Positions 1-8,844 of a stretch of DNA of 64,000 bases are shown here, piece after piece. Positions within the stretch are counted from its first letter, which is position 1, and every line of letters starts with the position of its first letter. The DNA lies in contig DATJUX010000025.1 in NCBI GenBank assembly GCA_035502095.1, positions 62,001 through 126,000 on the forward strand, read 5' to 3'. A model generated the notes under the pieces. It was not told the origin of the DNA. It searched no databases and worked only from the letters and a program-made list of their open reading frames with translations. This DNA comes from JAKANT01 sp035502095. GTDB taxonomy: Bacteria; Pseudomonadota; Gammaproteobacteria; Burkholderiales; Burkholderiaceae_F. The translations under genes and the position numbers were made by a program.

Positions 1-1350
1 TTGTTGCGCGTGGCCTGGCAGCGCCACGCGCAGGAGCGGTCGTGCACATGGTCGCGAGCGCGTCTCGAACGCCATCAGGCGGCGCGCCTGCATGCGCTGC
101 GCCGGTTCGTCGCGGCGCGTTCACCGTTCTACGCGCGCTTTCACCGCGGCCTCGAGCAGCGCCCCTTGCACGACCTGCCGATCCTCAGCAAGGCCACCAT
201 GATGGAGAACTTCGACAGCCTGGTGACCGACCGGCAGGTGCGGCTCGCCGCGGCCGAGGACTATCTGGGCCAGCCGCCGACGGACCGCCTGTTTCTCGAC
301 CGGTATGTCGTGCTTTCCACGTCCGGCACGACGGGCCGGCGCGGTGTGTTCCTGTTCGATCCCGGTGAATGGATCGCGGCGATTGCCGCCATCACGCGGC
401 CGATTGCCTGGAGCGGCGCCGCGAACAACCTGCGCCGCCCGCCGAAGTCGGCGCTGATCGCCTCCGCGATGCCATGGCACTACTCGGCCCGCATCGGGCG
501 CGCGTTGTCGACACGCCTGCTGCCCACGCTGCGCCTCGACGCGGGTGAGCCCTTGCCGGTGCTGGTGCAGCGGTTGAACGAGTGGCAGCCCACCGCGCTT
601 GCCGCGTATCCGTCCGTGCTGACGCAGCTCGCGAACGAGCAGCTGGCCGGGCGGCTGAAGATTCCGCTCGCCAACGTCGCCACCAGCGCCGAAGTGTTGA
701 CCGCCGAGACGCGCCGGCGCGTCGAGCAGGCGTGGGGCATCCGTGTCTTCGACACCTACGGCGCGACCGAATACGCGCCGATCGCGGCAGAGTGCCCCCT
801 GGGCAACAAGCACCTGTTCGAGGATCGCGCCATCATCGAGCTGGTCGACGAGCGCGGGCGTGTCGTCGCGCCGGGCGAGCGGGGCGACCGCGTCCTGCTG
901 ACGTTGCTCGAGCGCCGCACGCAGCCGCTGATCCGCTACGAGATCAGCGACATGGTGCGCGAGCTGCCCGGCCGGTGCGGTTGCGGGCGCAGCTTCCGCA
1001 TGATCGAGAGCATCGAAGGGCGGGTCGAGGACGTGCTCTTCTTCCCCTCCCGGACCGGGGGCGCCGCGCGCGTCGCCATCCATCCGAACCTGTTTCACGC
1101 CACCCTCGAAACCGCTCCCGCGACCGGCTGGCAGGTAGTGCACGACGCTCAGGGCCTGACGGTCTTCCTGACCGGTGCGGGGGACGCGACGCGGTGCGCG
1201 CAACTCGGCGCGCAGGTCGGGCAGATGCTCGCTGCGCAGGGTGCGCAGGCGCCCCCGATCGCGGTGAAGGTGACCGAACAGCTCCAGCGGGGCGCAACCG
1301 GCAAGGCGCCGCTGATCGTCTCGCGCCTCGCGCAACCGAAGGGGCAATGA
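1..1350 (+). CDS. PaaK/CoF-synthetase-like AMP-forming adenylating enzyme
   Basis: Member of the ANL superfamily close to phenylacetate-CoA ligases and the CapK/CoF-synthetase group (COG1541), which activate a carboxylate with ATP. Visible motifs: phosphate-binding STSGTTG (residues 106-112), DTYGATE (251-257), IRYEISD (311-317), a small CGCGR cluster (326-330) and IEGRVED (338-344). About 449 residues is normal for the family, so the gene is probably nearly complete. It begins with TTG at the first base of the window, however, so the true start may lie outside. The next gene follows after 6 bases, suggesting co-transcription. The substrate cannot be read from sequence; CoA ligation or simple adenylate transfer are both possible. 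Confidence 0.75.
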   Translation: MLRVAWQRHAQERSCTWSRARLERHQAARLHALRRFVAARSPFYARFHRGLEQRPLHDLPILSKATMMENFDSLVTDRQVRLAAAEDYLGQPPTDRLFLDRYVVLSTSGTTGRRGVFLFDPGEWIAAIAAITRPIAWSGAANNLRRPPKSALIASAMPWHYSARIGRALSTRLLPTLRLDAGEPLPVLVQRLNEWQPTALAAYPSVLTQLANEQLAGRLKIPLANVATSAEVLTAETRRRVEQAWGIRVFDTYGATEYAPIAAECPLGNKHLFEDRAIIELVDERGRVVAPGERGDRVLLTLLERRTQPLIRYEISDMVRELPGRCGCGRSFRMIESIEGRVEDVLFFPSRTGGAARVAIHPNLFHATLETAPATGWQVVHDAQGLTVFLTGAGDATRCAQLGAQVGQMLAAQGAQAPPIAVKVTEQLQRGATGKAPLIVSRLAQPKGQ

Positions 1351-1356
1351 GCGGCG

Positions 1357-2034
1357 ATGGCGACGGTGCCGTCCTCCGGTGCACATCCGGCTGCAAGGCG
1401 CGGGCGCTTGTACGCGGGCGTCGCGGTGCTGCTGCTCGCGCTCGCCGCGGCCTATTTCCTCTGGCCGCGCACGGCTCACCTGCGCGAATTCGACCCCGAC
1501 CGCGTGGCGCAACTGGAAACGCGCATGTGGCGCAGCTACTACGAGAAGCGCTATGCGGCGTTGCTGGTCGATCTTTATGCGCTCAGCCGCGACGAATACG
1601 GGTTCTCGCCCGCCGACAGCCTGGGCATCGCCTGGTACGCCGCGCGCGCGGCGCAGACCTTCCAGCCCACGCGCAGCCGCGCCGAGGCGCAAGGCGCGCG
1701 GCCGCTCCTGGAGCACTATTTCAGGCTGATCGAAGCGCGCGGCGGCGAGACGTTCGACGTGCACGAGGCCGCGCGCCTCGAACTCGACTGGTGGCAGCTG
1801 CGCCGCGAAAACGCACTGCCGGCCGAACACGGCGCGGCCATCGCCCGCGTCAGCGCACTGCTGTTCGGCGCCGACAACGCGGAGATCGACCGCGCGGGCC
1901 GCCTGCGCGCCGAGATGATGCGTTACCGCGACGAGCGCGGCGACGGGCGGATGCAGGAAGGCGACTGGGCCCACATCGAGCGCGAACTCGCGCGCTCGTA
2001 CCAGGCACTGCACGACGGGATCGCGATACGGTGA
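1357..2034 (+). CDS. Hypothetical membrane-anchored protein
   Basis: 225 residues. After a short basic N-terminus there is one hydrophobic segment at about residues 18-36, then a charged, helix-rich region rich in Arg, Glu, Trp and Tyr with no motif I recognise. It probably sits as a signal-anchored protein with its C-terminal domain outside the cytoplasm. It starts 6 bases after the adenylating enzyme and is likely in the same transcript. No function is proposed. Confidence 0.6.
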   Translation: MATVPSSGAHPAARRGRLYAGVAVLLLALAAAYFLWPRTAHLREFDPDRVAQLETRMWRSYYEKRYAALLVDLYALSRDEYGFSPADSLGIAWYAARAAQTFQPTRSRAEAQGARPLLEHYFRLIEARGGETFDVHEAARLELDWWQLRRENALPAEHGAAIARVSALLFGADNAEIDRAGRLRAEMMRYRDERGDGRMQEGDWAHIERELARSYQALHDGIAIR

Positions 2035-2050
2035 CGCGGCGCCACCCGCG

Positions 2051-3028
2051 TCAGTCGACCACCGTCACGCTCTCCGGCAAGGGCTCGCTGCGCCGATGCG
2101 CGAACTGCGCCAGCGCGACGCCGAGCAGCGTGATCGCCGCGCCGCCAAGCTTGATCGGCGTGTAGCCCTCGCCGGTCGCCAGCCACGCGACCAGGCCCGC
2201 AACCGGCGGCATCAGGTACATCAGCGGCGCCGTTCGTGCCACGCCGCGCACGGCGTTGATCCAGCCCCAGACGATCCAGCCGACGAACGCCGACAGCACG
2301 ACCGAATAGGCGAGACCGGCCCAGATCGAGACCGGAACCGCCGCCCAGTCGACCGCCACGCCGGCCGGAAGCGTAAGCAGCACCAGTGGCGCGCTTCCGA
2401 GCAGCGTCGTGTAGGTCATCACGAGCACGCTGCCGTGGCGCTCGAACAGCGGCTTCGCCGCGACCGTGTACGCCGAGAAGAAGGCCGCGGCGACAAGCAG
2501 GACCAGGTCGCCCCTGCTCGCCCGCCACTGTGCGCCGAGCAGCTTGTCGGAGAGGAATATCAGCACGCCGATGCACGCGACGGCAACGCCGGCGATCTGC
2601 GCCCGGGTGAGATGCTCCAGCCCGGCCCAGCGCAGGAACAGCAGCGTGAAGACCGGGCCGCACGCGAGGATCAGCGAGCTCGAAAACGCGGTCGACCAAT
2701 CGATGCCGAAGGTCACCATGCCGACGTGCAGGACGTGGCCGATCAGCGCGAGGCGCGCGAGCTTCCACCACTCCTCGCGCGGCAGGCGCGGCCAGCGGAC
2801 GCCGTAACGCTGCCACAGCAGGAGCACGGCGCACAGCGGCATGATCAGGTAGCGCACGAACAGGAATCCGCCGGGCGAGAGCGCGCTGAAGACGGCCTTC
2901 TGCACGGTGAAGTTGCTACCCCAGATCAGGATCAGCGCGAGCGCCAGCAGCAATGCGGTGCGCTGGCGCGGATCGACGGCTTCCGTCGATCCGAGCGTGG
3001 GAGCGGAGTCGGGAACGGACGTGGACAT
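2051..3028 (-). CDS. EamA/DMT-superfamily transporter
   Basis: 325-residue integral membrane protein with about ten hydrophobic segments arranged as two EamA repeats, typical of drug/metabolite exporters of the RhaT/YdcZ type. The first helix carries the usual LILIWGSNFTVQKAVF pattern and the C-terminal repeat ends near residue 310. The ATG at 3028 is chosen because the family starts only a few residues before the first helix; a longer upstream frame adds 73 residues of low-complexity sequence. It is divergent from the oxygenase gene at 3168. The substrate is unknown. Confidence 0.8.
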   Translation of the reverse strand: MSTSVPDSAPTLGSTEAVDPRQRTALLLALALILIWGSNFTVQKAVFSALSPGGFLFVRYLIMPLCAVLLLWQRYGVRWPRLPREEWWKLARLALIGHVLHVGMVTFGIDWSTAFSSSLILACGPVFTLLFLRWAGLEHLTRAQIAGVAVACIGVLIFLSDKLLGAQWRASRGDLVLLVAAAFFSAYTVAAKPLFERHGSVLVMTYTTLLGSAPLVLLTLPAGVAVDWAAVPVSIWAGLAYSVVLSAFVGWIVWGWINAVRGVARTAPLMYLMPPVAGLVAWLATGEGYTPIKLGGAAITLLGVALAQFAHRRSEPLPESVTVVD

Positions 3029-3167
3029 GGCTCGATGCGTTGGTTGGCCGCGAGTCTGCCATGTCGCACCGCGCAATCGCGGGAGGCCGGCCAAGGCGCT
3101 TCCGCCGAAGGGCGCTAACCTTGGGGTTTCCGCGAAGAAGCAGGCCGCACGACGGCTGCAATCGAAG

Positions 3168-4007
3168 ATGCAAAGAACCCTGCTGGACGAAGCAGCGCGC
3201 CCATCGGTCCCGGTGAGCGCGCCGCGCGTGCTCGATGTTGCACGCACGATCGAACACGTCGTCGGCGCAATCGACGCCGCACCCGAGTACCTCGCGCCCT
3301 TTCGACATCTGCGGTTCGCCGGCCTTTTCCCGGCCGACGTCTACGCGGCCATGCTCGAAGCGCTGCCCACGAGCGCCGACTACGGCGAGATGTCCGGCCG
3401 CGCGCGCGACGCGCGGGCCTACGACGGCGGCAGCGCGCGCACGAAGGTCGATCTGTTCCCCGAAGGCATGCTCCGGCTGCGCAACGACAAGAAAGCGGTG
3501 TGGGAAGTGGTCGGCCGGGTGCTGCGTTCCGGCGCGGTCCGCGACGCGTTCGTGCGACGACTCGCGCCCGGGCTCGAGCAGCGCTTCGGCGCCGGGTACA
3601 AGACGGTGCGCATGTATTCCATCCCGCTGCTCACGCGCGACGTGCCCGGCTACAGCATCGGCGTGCATCCGGACACGGCCTGGAAGGGGATCACGGTCCA
3701 GATCTACCTGCCCGCGGACGATTCCATCGCGCACATCGGCACGGTATTTCACACGCGCGAGCCCGATGGGAGCTACAAGGTGGCGGCGCGCATGACGTTC
3801 CTGCCCAATTCGGGCTACGCGTTCGCCGTCGGCACCGACACCTATCACTCGGTCGACACGGTCGGGCCCGAGGTGCGCACGCGCGACTCGATCCTGCTCA
3901 ACTACTTCGTCGACGACACGTTCGTGCAGATCACCAAGAACCGGTTCAAGCGGCTCGGCAACCTAATGCGCGGCCTCGGCTGGCGGCGCGCACGTTTGGG
4001 CGACTGA
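3168..4007 (+). CDS. 2-oxoglutarate/Fe(II)-dependent oxygenase-like protein
   Basis: 279 residues. The C-terminal half has the double-stranded beta-helix signature of non-haem Fe(II)/2-oxoglutarate oxygenases: an H-x-D pair at H167/D169, a distal His at H227 (TYHSVD) and a following Arg at about R237 before a hydrophobic strand, suited to binding the 2-oxoglutarate carboxylate. It resembles the prolyl-4-hydroxylase-like enzymes found beside glycan or sulfotransferase genes, but no such neighbours are present. The ATG at 3168 is preferred to upstream starts, which only add low-complexity sequence. Substrate unknown; the assignment rests on motif spacing. Confidence 0.6.
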   Translation: MQRTLLDEAARPSVPVSAPRVLDVARTIEHVVGAIDAAPEYLAPFRHLRFAGLFPADVYAAMLEALPTSADYGEMSGRARDARAYDGGSARTKVDLFPEGMLRLRNDKKAVWEVVGRVLRSGAVRDAFVRRLAPGLEQRFGAGYKTVRMYSIPLLTRDVPGYSIGVHPDTAWKGITVQIYLPADDSIAHIGTVFHTREPDGSYKVAARMTFLPNSGYAFAVGTDTYHSVDTVGPEVRTRDSILLNYFVDDTFVQITKNRFKRLGNLMRGLGWRRARLGD

Positions 4008-4040
4008 CTACGGGGCGCAGCGGCAGGAGAGGGCGCAGGG

Positions 4041-4679
4041 TCAGTACCTGATCTCGAAGCGATAGCCCCTGAAGCGCAGCACCGCGGTCTTCAAGCCGAT
4101 CTCCTCGAGCGTCAGGTCGGCCGAGAGTTGATCGCTCTCGCGGTACAGCCTGCCGTCGAGAATCAGCGAGCGGTTGGCGGGCGTGCTGGAGTAGATCGAA
4201 CCGCCCACGGCGAGCGGCGGCAGGGCGGCGCGAACGTTTTCCGGAAGCTGCTCGCGCGTATATGCCGCGGGCGGTGCACCCGCCGCCGGCGCCTCGGCCT
4301 TCGCCGCGGCCTTGGGCGGCGCCTTGCGCTCCGGCGCGGGCCACGGAGCGGGCTCCGCGACCTCCCGCACAGGTTCAGGGGCGGTTGCGTTCGGGGGCGC
4401 GACGGGCTCCGGTGCGCCAGGTAGCGTGGCCACGGGCGGCCCCGGCTGCGGCCGCTCGACAACGAGGCGCGGACTGTCGCGCGCTGCGAAGAACCACACC
4501 AGCGCGATCAGCAGTCCGGCCCCCAGGCCCAGCGCGATCCAGAGCCAGGGCTTCGGCCGCGCCGTCGTCGCGACCTGCTCCAGCGACAGCGGCGGCACCG
4601 GCTGCGTGTGCAGGCCGGGCACGCTTTCGCGCGCCCGCTCGGAGTCGGCCTTGCGCAGGGCGTCCAGGATCAGCGACAC
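4041..4679 (-). CDS. gspB: General secretion pathway protein B (GspB-like)
   Basis: 212 residues, GTG start (4679) just 2 bases after the exeA stop, so the two are translationally close. The N-terminus SLILDALRKADSER is the hallmark of GspB/ExeB. A single transmembrane helix follows at about 44-66, then a long Pro/Ala linker (70-140) and the C-terminal GspB domain (about 142-212). In Aeromonas, ExeA and ExeB form an inner-membrane complex that helps insert the type II secretion secretin through peptidoglycan. Other type II secretion genes are not in this window. Confidence 0.85.
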   Translation of the reverse strand: MSLILDALRKADSERARESVPGLHTQPVPPLSLEQVATTARPKPWLWIALGLGAGLLIALVWFFAARDSPRLVVERPQPGPPVATLPGAPEPVAPPNATAPEPVREVAEPAPWPAPERKAPPKAAAKAEAPAAGAPPAAYTREQLPENVRAALPPLAVGGSIYSSTPANRSLILDGRLYRESDQLSADLTLEEIGLKTAVLRFRGYRFEIRY

Positions 4680-4681
4680 GG

Positions 4682-6343
4682 CTACCTCTCCTGCTGCAAG
4701 TGCGGCTCCTCGATGCCGATCACGCGGTTCAGTTGCATCAGCGTGATCGGACCGGCGACACCGTCCGAGGGCAGCCCCTGCGCCAGCTGGAACGCGTGGA
4801 TGCCCGCTTTCAACGATGCGTCGTCGAGGCGTCCGGCGATGGGGCGCGTATCGCCGCGCGCGGTTGCAAGCTGCAGTGCCAGCCAGTGCGCGGCCGGGCC
4901 CTTGCTGTCGGTGATCGTCCCCGTGTAGTCGGGCGGCACGCGCCAGTAGGTGGCGAACTCGCCGCGCCAGTAGTCGGCGAGCGCGACCAGCAGCACCGCC
5001 TTGTCCGCGCCGCCGACGCGCACGGTCGCGTTCTGGTTCGACAGCCCCGTCAGGTACACATAGGCGGGGCGGTTGCCGCCGTCGCGCAGGGTGAGGACCA
5101 CGGGACGATCCAGCTGGCGGATCAGAGCCAGCGTGCTGTTGGTGCCGCGGTAGCACTGCACGCTTTGCTTCCGCGGCGCCTGGCATGGGTCACCATCGCC
5201 GACCTTTACGTCCCACGCCTTGGCCATTTCGAGCCACGATTCCTTCTCCGCCCCCACGAGCGAGCCGAATCCTGTGGCGAGATCGAACGGCGCTGCCTCG
5301 GCGTGAGTGGCGGGCGGATCGAGCGGCGCAACGGCGCCCGCCGTCGCCGGCGCTGGCGCCGTCGTGATCGTGCCGACGACCGCGGTCGTGCCCGGCGCAC
5401 CCGCACGATCGCCGCGATCGAGCGCGAGCGCGACCGCGCCCACGAGCGCGGCGCCGGCGGCAAGCCCGAGTCCGAGGGTCGTCAGGCGTTCGTAGCGCGA
5501 GCGCCGGGCCGCGTTGAAATCCGGCAGGTCGAGCACCTCGCGCGCGGCCATTTCGACCGTCTGGGCATCGACGATGGTCTTGCCGTTGGCGTAAGCGCCG
5601 AGCAGTGCGCGATCGCACAGCAGGTTGATCCGGCGCGGCACGCCGCGCGAATAGACGTAGATCCGCTTCAGCGACGCGCGGTCGAACGGCACGGCGCGGC
5701 TCAGCCCCGCCACGTTCAACCGGTGCCGCACGTAGCGCAGGGTCTCGGGCTCCGAAAGCGCTTCGAGGTGGTAACGCGCGATCACGCGCTGTGCGAGCTG
5801 CTGCAGTCCCGGCTTCGCAAGCATGGTGCGCAGCTCCGGCTGGCCGATCAGCACGATCTGCAGCAGCTTGCGTTCATTCGTCTCGAGGTTGGTGAGCAGG
5901 CGCAGCTGCTCGAGCACGTCGGCCGAAAGGTTCTGCGCTTCGTCAATGATGAGCACGTTGTTCTGCCCGACGGCATGGGTGCGCAGCAGGTACTCGTTGA
6001 GGACATCGACGTAGTCCTTCACCGTCGGCACGCCGGGTCCCTCGTGCTCGTAGGGGATGCGGAACTCGGCGCAGATCGACTTGAGCAGTTCCTCGACGGT
6101 GAGCTTCGGATTGAAGATGTAGGCGACGTTGCAACGCTTGGGAATCTGCTCCAGGAAGCACCGGCACACCGTGGTCTTGCCGGCACCGATCTCGCCCGTC
6201 AGCAATACGAACCCGCCGCCGCCGCGCACGCCGTAGAGCAGGTGCGCGAGCGCCTCGCGGTGCCGCTCGCTCATGAAGAGGTAGCGCGGATCCGGCGCGA
6301 TCGAAAACGGCGGCTGCTTCAGGCCGAAATAGCGCGCATACAT
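4682..6343 (-). CDS. exeA: ExeA/GspA-like AAA ATPase with peptidoglycan-binding tail
   Basis: 553 residues from the ATG at 6343; a TTG two codons upstream is less likely. An N-terminal AAA ATPase carries Walker A GEIGAGKTT (50-58) and Walker B LIIDEAQ (131-137). A hydrophobic helix follows at about 275-296, then a periplasmic part whose last 70 residues resemble a peptidoglycan_binding_1 domain (FQLAQGLPSDGVAGPITL). This matches ExeA/GspA, which uses ATP and peptidoglycan contact to assemble the secretin of type II secretion. It is upstream of gspB in the same transcript and divergent from the NUDIX-MBL gene. Confidence 0.88.
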   Translation of the reverse strand: MYARYFGLKQPPFSIAPDPRYLFMSERHREALAHLLYGVRGGGGFVLLTGEIGAGKTTVCRCFLEQIPKRCNVAYIFNPKLTVEELLKSICAEFRIPYEHEGPGVPTVKDYVDVLNEYLLRTHAVGQNNVLIIDEAQNLSADVLEQLRLLTNLETNERKLLQIVLIGQPELRTMLAKPGLQQLAQRVIARYHLEALSEPETLRYVRHRLNVAGLSRAVPFDRASLKRIYVYSRGVPRRINLLCDRALLGAYANGKTIVDAQTVEMAAREVLDLPDFNAARRSRYERLTTLGLGLAAGAALVGAVALALDRGDRAGAPGTTAVVGTITTAPAPATAGAVAPLDPPATHAEAAPFDLATGFGSLVGAEKESWLEMAKAWDVKVGDGDPCQAPRKQSVQCYRGTNSTLALIRQLDRPVVLTLRDGGNRPAYVYLTGLSNQNATVRVGGADKAVLLVALADYWRGEFATYWRVPPDYTGTITDSKGPAAHWLALQLATARGDTRPIAGRLDDASLKAGIHAFQLAQGLPSDGVAGPITLMQLNRVIGIEEPHLQQER

Positions 6344-6414
6344 GCGCAAAGGATACTTCTCCGGGGTGGCGATTGCTGGCTATGCTCACGGGCTCGAGCA
6401 GCGACCCCGGGACC

Positions 6415-8109
6415 ATGACGGACTCGACCGAGCAGGGCGGCGGCAGGCCTCCGGCCGCCCAACCGCGCGCCGCCGCCACGGTCGTCGTCGTGCGCGACGG
6501 CGCGGCGGGGATGGAGGTCTTGCTGATGCGCCGGGTCGAGCGCAGCAACGATCGCAGCAGCGGTGCGTTCGTTTTCCCCGGCGGCACGCTCGACGCGGGT
6601 GACCGTGCTCTGCACGAGTGGTGCAGCGGCCTCGATGACGCCGCTGCGAGCGCCCGGTTGCGGCTCGAGCGGCATGGCCTGGACTACTTCGTCGCGGCCG
6701 TGCGCGAGTGCTTCGAAGAGGCGGGCCTGCTCTTCGCGTGCGACGACGCGGGCGCGCTCGCCAGGCTCGAAGACATCCCGGCTGCCGAAATCGCCGACAT
6801 GCGCACCGCGATCCGCCGTGGCGACACCGACCTCGGTGCAGTCTGCAGGCGGCGCGGGCTGCGCCTCGCGGTCGACCGGCTTGCGTACCACAGCCATTGG
6901 CTGACGCCACCGGGATTGCCGAAGCGGTTCGACACGCGCTTTTTCGTGGCGGTGGCGCCCGCAGGGCAGAGCGCGTCGTTCGATCGTCTCGAGACGCTGG
7001 AGCATCGCTGGATCCGCCCGCGCGACGCGCTCGGCGAAGAGTTCGGATTCCGCCTGCCGAACGCCACGCGGCAGACGCTGGAATCGATCGCGGCGTTCGC
7101 GAGCGCACGCGCCTGCTTCGAGCACGCGCAGGCACTGCGCGACATCGAGCGGATCATGCCGCGCATCGGCCACGGGGCGCAGGGCCCGCGGCCCGTGATG
7201 CCGAACGAGCCCGCCTACGCCGAGATCGGCCGCATCGATCCCGATGGCGCGGGGACCGCGAGCTACGAATTGCCGACCGGCCGCGTGGTGCAGCTATCGG
7301 AGCGCGTGCGGCGACTCACGGCGCCGAACGGCAGCGTGATGACCGGGCCGGGCACGAACACGTACTTCGTCGGCGATCCGCCTGGCGCCGCGTGCGCCGT
7401 GATCGACCCCGGACCGGATGACGCGAGCCACGTCGAGGCGATCCTGGCCGCAGCGCCGGCACCGATCCGCTGGATCCTCGTCACCCACACGCATCGCGAT
7501 CACTCGCCGGCGGCGGCCGCGTTGAAGGCGCGCACCGGCGCGTCGCTCTTCGGCATGCGCGCGCGCTTCGCCGCATGGCAGGACGCCGGGTTCGCGCCGG
7601 ACCGTCTGCTGACCGACGGCGAGCGCGTTGCGGTAGGCGCCACTTCGACGCTGCGTGCGATCCACACGCCGGGCCACGCCTCGAATCACGTGTGCTACCT
7701 GCTCGAAGAGGAACGCACGCTGTTCACCGGCGATCACGTGATGCAAGGCTCCACCGTCGTGATCGATCCGCCCGACGGCGACATGGCGCAGTACGTCGAA
7801 GCGTTGCGCGCGCTCTTGCGCGAAGACCTGCAGTGGCTCGCGCCCGGCCATGGCTTCCTGATCGAGCGGCCGGCCGAGGCGATCGAGCGGCTGCTCCGCC
7901 ACCGGCTGGGACGCGAAGCGAAGGTGCTCGCGGCGCTGCGTGCGCTCGGTCCCAGCGAAGTCGACTCGCTGCTCGCGCAGGTCTACGACGACGTGCCGGT
8001 GCGCATGCATCCGGTCGCACGACGCTCGCTCACCGCGCACCTGCTCAAGCTGGAAGCCGAGGGCCGGGCTTGGGAAGGCGCCGGCCGCTGGGCGACGACG
8101 CGAAGCTAG
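6415..8109 (+). CDS. NUDIX hydrolase fused to metallo-beta-lactamase-fold hydrolase
   Basis: 564-residue two-domain protein. The N-terminal NUDIX domain (about 18-255) has a split Nudix box: GGT at 56-58 but REcFEEAGL only at 97-105, so roughly 25-30 residues separate halves that are normally contiguous, as in NUDT19-type enzymes. The C-terminal metallo-beta-lactamase domain (about 285-560) has HTHRDH (358-363), HTPGH (to H421) and a GDH motif (439-441) and resembles LACTB2-type hydrolases. A nucleoside-diphosphate or CoA-type substrate for the first domain and a phosphodiester or thioester for the second are plausible but unproven. The ATG at 6415 is used; ATG 6382 is an alternative. It is divergent from exeA. 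Confidence 0.8.
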   Translation: MTDSTEQGGGRPPAAQPRAAATVVVVRDGAAGMEVLLMRRVERSNDRSSGAFVFPGGTLDAGDRALHEWCSGLDDAAASARLRLERHGLDYFVAAVRECFEEAGLLFACDDAGALARLEDIPAAEIADMRTAIRRGDTDLGAVCRRRGLRLAVDRLAYHSHWLTPPGLPKRFDTRFFVAVAPAGQSASFDRLETLEHRWIRPRDALGEEFGFRLPNATRQTLESIAAFASARACFEHAQALRDIERIMPRIGHGAQGPRPVMPNEPAYAEIGRIDPDGAGTASYELPTGRVVQLSERVRRLTAPNGSVMTGPGTNTYFVGDPPGAACAVIDPGPDDASHVEAILAAAPAPIRWILVTHTHRDHSPAAAALKARTGASLFGMRARFAAWQDAGFAPDRLLTDGERVAVGATSTLRAIHTPGHASNHVCYLLEEERTLFTGDHVMQGSTVVIDPPDGDMAQYVEALRALLREDLQWLAPGHGFLIERPAEAIERLLRHRLGREAKVLAALRALGPSEVDSLLAQVYDDVPVRMHPVARRSLTAHLLKLEAEGRAWEGAGRWATTRS

Positions 8110-8207
8110 GAGGGTTGTGCTTCCCTCCCGCGCTTGCGTGGACGACTGAGGGTGGGGGCGCAGGGCCGGAGTTCTTTCTTTTGTTTTCTCGAACGTGGCC
8201 CGCCGCC

Positions 8208-8714
8208 TCAGGCGACGCCGCCGACCGACGGCGTGTTCGAGCTGGCGGTATTGGCGCTGCCCGAACTCGTGCCCGCCGGGTTGTAGGCCTGCATCAACTG
8301 CATGATGCGCGCCATGATCCGGCCCGTGTCGCTGCTGCCGCTGGACGACGCGGCATCGGCCGACGAGGATGTCGAGCCCGAGGAAGCGCCGTGGGCGTGA
8401 TGATGATGATGGCCGTGATGACTGCCGACCTGCTGCGCCGCGCTCTGCAACGCGTTGGCGAACTCGCTTTCGGTGATCTTGCCGTCACCGTTGGTGTCCA
8501 TCTTCGCCATCAGGTCGCTCGCGCTCATCGCCTGTCCCTGGGCCGACAGCGACACCTGGTCCATCGCCGATTGCAGCTGCGATGCATCGAGGTAGCCCTG
8601 GCCCGACGTGTCCAGTTGCGAGAACAGGTTCTGCGCCCACTGCGACGGGTCGGGTCGCTGCGTGTTCCAGCTCACTTGCTGGTCTTGCGTACTGCCGATG
8701 CTTCCAACGCTCAT
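8208..8714 (-). CDS. EF-hand protein with His-rich segment
   Basis: 168 residues with a clear AGGAGA ribosome site 6-11 bases before the ATG at 8714. There are two EF-hand loops. The second, D73-x-N-x-D-G-K-I-T-x-x-E84, is canonical for calcium binding; the first (35-46) ends in Gln instead of Glu and may bind weakly. A His-rich run follows at about 98-110 (HHGHHHHH), then a Ser/Ala-rich low-complexity tail. No signal peptide is evident. It may be a calcium or transition-metal sensor or buffer. It lies downstream of the CpxA-like kinase in the same direction, but its own upstream region carries a perfect GTAAA-N5-GTAAA box (8830-8844), suggesting separate control by the neighbouring response regulator. 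Confidence 0.75.
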   Translation of the reverse strand: MSVGSIGSTQDQQVSWNTQRPDPSQWAQNLFSQLDTSGQGYLDASQLQSAMDQVSLSAQGQAMSASDLMAKMDTNGDGKITESEFANALQSAAQQVGSHHGHHHHHAHGASSGSTSSSADAASSSGSSDTGRIMARIMQLMQAYNPAGTSSGSANTASSNTPSVGGVA

Positions 8715-8829
8715 GATTTCTCCTGATGCTCCGGTGAGGATTCGGAAATCCGTGCGCCTCCCCCGCGCACGTTCCGAATTCCATAGCAAGGGATCGGTTG
8801 CGAACCTTCGATATTCAGGGCGCTGCTGC

Positions 8830-8844
8830 GTAAAGGCGGGTAAA
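8830..8844 (-). promoter_or_regulatory. Predicted CpxR-type box upstream of the EF-hand gene
   Basis: The plus strand reads GTAAA-GGCGG-GTAAA, an exact match to the GTAAA-N5-GTAAA consensus known for CpxR in enterobacteria. It lies 116-130 bases upstream of the EF-hand start. Read in the direction of that gene it is TTTAC-N5-TTTAC, the same orientation as the two boxes in front of the Spy-like gene. Confidence 0.55.

Noticed and set aside
121..2013. Minus-strand frame of about 630 codons opposite the PaaK-like gene
   Set aside because: It covers two real plus-strand genes; low-complexity composition without motifs.
4262..6418. Plus-strand frame of about 718 codons opposite gspB/exeA
   Set aside because: Antisense to motif-bearing genes, and the sequence is Arg/Ala/Pro-rich without domains.
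8398..8425. Short tandem repeat (alternating GAT/CAT triplets) as a phase-variable tract
   Set aside because: It is the His-codon run of the EF-hand protein and is not a uniform repeat unit.
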